Assembly: GCA_020747015.1 (NCBI GenBank)
Contig: JAGTJM010000031.1
Location: 357,912 to 421,911 of the forward strand
Direction: 5' to 3'
DNA length: 64,000 nt
Source: Pyrenochaeta sp. MPI-SDFR-AT-0127
Lineage: Eukaryota > Ascomycota > Dothideomycetes > Pleosporales > Cucurbitariaceae
The notes under the pieces are model-generated. The model saw nothing but the letters and a program-made list of their open reading frames with translations, did no database searches and was not told where the DNA came from. The translations under genes were made by a program, and so were the position numbers. Each line of letters opens with the position of its first letter. The first letter of the stretch is position 1. Positions 59,301 to 64,000 of the stretch are shown here, piece by piece.

Positions 59301-62300
59301 AGGCCGGGAAGCAACCCGAAGATGAAAGGTTCGAGCAGATGCTCACGATTCGTCATTTCGAGTAGGAGAATTCGACCATGTGGCTGCAGAAGTTTCCGGC
59401 ACTGAGTTAGCGCGTTTTCAATACCATTGGCTGCGTGGAGAACCTAAAGACCATTAGCGCTTAGAACTGTTGCAAAGTTGGCGATATTTACGTTTGCAGC
59501 AACAATTAAGTCGAATTCACCGTCCCTGAAGCCTTGATCGAAGGGATTCTGAGAAATGTCGAGCGTCCTGAACGTCATCTTTGGTGACACAAACCTCTCC
59601 CTGGCCTTTGCGAAGAAGCTCGGTGTTATATCTGTATACACGTATTCTGAGACCCGACTGTCCAGTGCATCTAAGACATGCGCTGTAGCAGAGCCAGTTC
59701 CCGCACCGATCTCAAGGACGCGCATTCCTGGATACTTGTGCGCAAGTGTATCAATTTCTATAGCGGCACGCGAAAGAAGTTGCTGGTTCGAATGAAAGTT
59801 GGCGTAGAAGTCGCTCAGTATGTCGTCAGCAAAAAGAAGATTGAGGGCGTCGATCTCACCGGATAGGATCGACGAAAGGTTCTGAGCGACACGAACAAGC
59901 AACCGGGCTTCGACGTCGAGGCTCTCTAGCCTCTGACAAATGGACTCAACGGACTCCAAACTTGTGTGGGTACGCTCATCTGCCTTCAATCTCATCCACT
60001 GCACATATTCTTGTAGATGAACAGGCAAGTGTTTCGGAACATCGGGAATCTTATCCAGTGCGCCCCTGATGGCGGCAAGACATAATGATTCTTTGTCGTG
60101 AATAAGATTTGGATCTTTTGTCGGATCAGGATCAAGAAATAAGGTTCTTTTCGGAAGAAGATCAAAGTCTGGCTTATACTCAACCTTGAACTGATTCTGA
60201 TTCGACTTGTTTCCCGCATTTGGGAACGGTTTGCTACTACCAATAGTGGATGTCTCCATCTCCCCAAAAAAGCATGGTATTTGAGTATCGGTCAGTACCG
60301 CAGTAATTGAGAATAACTTGTTTCGAAAACCTCGTCCAGTGACCTTTGCGTGAACTAATGCGTTTTGGTCTGCCGGAATATTGGCAAGCTCTGCCGAGAA
60401 CCAGGCGCTGCGAAAGCCCGTCGGAACAGTGGTCGCGGATGTGTTCTTGGCGTAGATGGAGTAGGCGGGGAATGTCATCTGCAATATAGTGTCCAGTGCT
60501 GCTGGGTGAAGGAGATGTGGATCGGTATACGAATACTCATCCTGAGATCTCCAGTGTTGGAGATGTATGGCTCCTGTAGCCTCTCCATCTTTGTTCCACT
60601 TAACATCTTGTAGAGCCCTGAATGACGGACCATAGGACAATCCAGCCCTTTCGAAAGCATCGTAGATATCAGAACTGTCCACACGTGTTTGGCACATGTC
60701 TATTGCAGCTACAACGGACTGGATCTTCTCATCTAGAGACTCCTTAAGTTCATCAACTTCGGAAATATTTTCGTTCTCTTCTCTATACTCGACTCCGACA
60801 GTTCCGGAACAACACTCGCTCCAACCGTTGTTCTCGTATACGAAGATAGTAAACTGGTTCCATGTAATTCCAGACTTCGATGTATTTGACTGGGTGTTTC
60901 CAGGCCGAAGAGTGAGTTGAAGCTCCGTTCCCCGATCGTCAGGAGAAAAGGTCACAGCTTTGGGGAAATTCACCTCTCTCATTCGGTAACCAAGTGGCAA
61001 CCCTTGGTTGCCGTGAAGCTGACGGGCAGCTTCAATAGCCATAACCATGAATCCCGCAGCTGGGAAGATTGTAAGTCCATTGACTCGATGGTCCTTCAGC
61101 CAAGGAGACTGGTCCAGTGAGATGCGATTGGTCCAGCGTGCTTCGCATTCATTCCAATCATCAACACGTGTGCCAAGAAATTCATGATGGGCAAAGTTTC
61201 GAAACCTATACTGAGCACTCTCTCTTCCTTCCAGCCAGTACTTGGTCTTATCATTGAATGGATAAGGTGGAAGGGATGTTAAAAGCTTTGCGCTTGGTTC
61301 TGGGCTTCCATGTACGGTTGCCAAATCTTCGAAAGAACCCAATGTGAAAAGTCTCCCTGCGCATTCAAGCGTGGTGAGGTCGGCGGCGCGACCACGATGC
61401 AGTATGGAAACATAGTCAGTTGCGATATCTCTCCCATTCGTCTTGAGAATTTCACCCAGGGCAGATCGGAGTGTGGAATGTGGGCCAAGTTCAATAACCA
61501 AGTCCAAGATGGTGGGTACGCCTTGATTTGTTCTGCCAGCCAAGGCTTGAGTCATTGCGGTTGAAAATTGCACTGGAGCTGTCAAGTTCCTCATCCAGTA
61601 TTCAGAGGTTCTCAATGCGCAGGCGTCTTCTAGAGGCTTTCCGGTTACAGTGGAAATAAAATCGGTCTGATCATCATATTGATGACCTGGTTCGATTGTT
61701 CTAAGAAGCTTGCCATAGACCATAGATGTAGGGTTCATATGTTGGGAGTGATAGGCGACGTCGATTTTGAGAAGCCTGAATGTAATTTTGGAGTCTGCGA
61801 GAGCAAGTGTCAATCGGTCAACAGCATTACGGGACCCAGAAACGGTGTGATTAGACGAGCTGTTATAGCACGCAATGTTGACTTTATCATGCGGATGCGC
61901 GATGTTGTGTTGATCCAACAGAGGGCCAAATCGCTCGGGTGTGGCCAACACTGCAACCATGGCTCCTGCCGATTGAACGAGATCGCGGGTGATGGCGACG
62001 GCTAGCCCTCGAAAATATGCTATCATCCAAGCAGACTCATGCGAGATTGCGCCATGGACATAGGCAGCAGCAATCTCACCTGAAGAATGGCCAATGGCTA
62101 CTGATGGGCGAACCTTCCAGGAAGATAATAAGTCGACGATTGCGACCTGCACAGCCGTACATATAGGCTGGCTAAGCTCTGGCAGCTGTATCGCCGATTC
62201 TTCCACGGATTTATTGTATAACTCATCTACACAATATCAGCCAATGTACCGTGCTTCTCGATTACTTCACAATGTACCTATGATAGACCACTCGCTACCG

Positions 62301-64000
62301 AGCGCCTTGATATACCGATCAGCCTTCGTAATACTTCTACGAAAAGCATCAAACCTATACAACTCTCGACCCATCCCATACCATTGCGCGCCTTGTCCAG
62401 TGAAAACAAAGCACACGTGAGCCGGTTGCTTGTTGCGCGCAGGGCTGGACCACGAGAGCTTGGAGAGTGAGTCGAGCGAGGCGATACAAAAAGACTTCCA
62501 CGGAAATGAGGATCTTTTCAATGATAGTGTATAAGCAAGATCCGCAAGGTCGTTCTGGGAAACAGTGCGACTCCCTAGCCATTCTTCGTGCGCTAAGACC
62601 GATCGCTGCACTGCGCGCTCATCGAACGCAGAAAGCATCAACAGCTTATACGGGGATGCTCCGAGTTCTGAAAGAAGAGAGACAGTCTGATCAGTCCCAT
62701 TTATCCTCTCGTAAAGACGTTGTTCGGCTAAGTGTTTGTCATCTTTCCAGTCGCTTCCTTTGTGTCCTCTAGACGGTTTGGTGCCGTGGCGTGCACTCAG
62801 GTTTCGAGAGCTGAGAAACGATAGCGAGTCATCGATCACAACATGAACATTCGTCCCACCATACCCAAAAGAGTTGACTGATGCTCGCCTGACTCCATTA
62901 GTTGGCCATATTGTTGGTGTCAGCGGAAACTTGAGGTTCGGACAGGTGGAGGCAATGGCTGGGTTGATACGTTCGGGATACAAGTTTGGAGGTATCACAC
63001 CCTCTTCGAGGACGAGGACAGTCTTGATGACTGCAGCTATACCACTAGCGGCTTCTGGATGTCCAATGTTGGACTTGAGCGCACCAACGTAAATCGGATC
63101 TTCCGCAGTCCTTGCCGTGAAGACATTGCTGATAGCCCCCGCTTCGGTCGGATCACCAAGCGTGGTGCCTGTTCCGTGGGCTTCAAAGTAGTGTGTGTCA
63201 TTCAGATCGAGTCCTGCACGTTGATATGTCTCTCGTGTTAGCCGTTCTTGTGCTGCTTGGCTAGGTTGTGTAATTCCAGGAGTGCGCCCATCCTGATTAC
63301 ATCCAGTTGATCTGATGATTCCGCGGATCATATCACCATCGGTTATCGCCTGAGAAAGGCGTTTCAACACTACAACCCCGAACCCTTCACTTCTGGAATA
63401 GCCATTTGCACGCTCGTCAAAGCTATAACACGTGCTGTCCGGGGACATCATGTTAAGAGCACTCAAAAGCGCAGTGGAGTCGGGGACTAAGGAGAGATTA
63501 CTTCCACAAGCGAGAGCCTACAGTCGTCAGATAACGGATTGACACAAAAGTAGCAATATAGTTCTGATGTGAGGGTCGCTCCTGGAACCGAAAGCAAGGG
63601 TAGCAAAATAAATAACACCAGGAATACACTCACCATGTCAACAGATCCCGCAAGCAAATCCTGGCACGCAAGATGCAAAGCCAAAAGGCTACCGGAGCAA
63701 GCCGTGTCAACCGTCATACTAGGCCCAGTGAAGTCGTAGAACCAACTCAACCTGTTCGCTAGCATAGACAAGCCGCTTGAACCAACTATTTGGTAGTTAC
63801 CTGGCATTTCTGAGTCTCGCTGAGAGATCTGGCTGTATTCCTGCAACAGACATCCAACATGCACCGAAGTTTTGGAGCCCATTGCAGCCTCCATCGGTAT
63901 ACCCGCTGGTCGTTTTCGTTAGCTAAGTCATTGAAGAAGTCGCAATAGTAAGTTTTTGCATACCATTCTCCAAAGCATGATAGCTAGTTTCGAGTAGGAA
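56372..64000 (-). CDS. Highly reducing polyketide synthase with methyltransferase domain, partial at the N-terminus
   Basis: This is an iterative type I PKS. Exons on the minus strand are >64000-63964, 63905-63634, 63517-62278, 62226-59492 and 59443-56372, about 2450 codons; the first part of the KS lies outside the window. Domains in order are: KS (active Cys in VDTACSGSL, His in EAHGTGTTLGD and SNIGHPEAASG); AT (FVFTGQGAQWYGMG, GHSSGE); DH (catalytic His in LKDHRVNGLTIFPAAG); cMeT (SAM motif VLEIGAGTGS); ER (VLIHHGAGEVGQAALQIAQL, GRGVDVVINSLEGE); KR (YLLAGGFGGIGQS and SNYTAGNTYQDALAAHR); and a C-terminal ACP (phosphopantetheine Ser in YGVDSLVAVEM). All visible catalytic motifs look intact. 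There is no thioesterase, so release must need a partner. No tailoring gene lies to its left. Confidence 0.95.

Overview
This window is nuclear DNA of a filamentous ascomycete (Pezizomycotina). The genes are compact and carry short introns, mostly 45-70 nt, with GTANGT-like donors and CTRAY-type branch sites. The mix of conserved housekeeping genes, a highly reducing polyketide synthase and fungal-only families fits a Dothideomycete, perhaps Pleosporales. That placement is inferred from the look of the proteins, not from a search. No rRNA, tRNA, CRISPR array or intact transposon was recognised.

Layout. 0-8.8 kb: VPS10 sorting receptor (minus, C-terminus outside the window, with an in-frame TGA), an unknown 270-aa gene (minus) and an unknown multi-pass membrane protein gene (plus). 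8.8-11.3 kb: AT-rich stretch without a secure gene. 11.3-15.4 kb: protein O-mannosyltransferase PMT4 and a YEA4-type UDP-GlcNAc transporter (both minus). 16.3-19.97 kb: PP2A B subunit CDC55 (minus) divergent from ribosomal protein L3 (plus). 21-27.4 kb: SDH1 (plus), RPT1 (minus) and CCT4 (plus), the last two sharing a 334-bp divergent promoter. 27.4-29.6 kb: empty spacer with a G9/C10 inverted repeat. 29.6-36 kb: a disordered hypothetical protein, an ELMO/Lmo1 protein (both minus) and a Cys-rich zinc-binding protein (plus). 36.3-44.2 kb: AMP deaminase (minus), a mitochondrial two-RRM protein whose start codon appears to be split by an intron, and the peroxisomal receptor PEX5. 44.4-45.9 kb: a decayed metallo-beta-lactamase-fold (NAPE-PLD-like) pseudogene. 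46.8-56 kb: an unknown 315-aa protein, a 1026-aa protein with an N-terminal double-CxxC domain, and the 3'-5' RNA exonuclease REX1. 56.4-64 kb: a highly reducing PKS (KS-AT-DH-cMeT-ER-KR-ACP) that runs off the right edge.

Most genes are independent housekeeping functions: secretion and glycosylation, proteostasis, translation, respiration, purine metabolism and peroxisome import. Only the PKS suggests an accessory biosynthetic cluster, and its partners would lie to the right of the window. Exon boundaries were set by hand from splice motifs and reading-frame phase. In every spliced model except the pseudogene the exon lengths add up to a whole number of codons or keep phase to the window edge.
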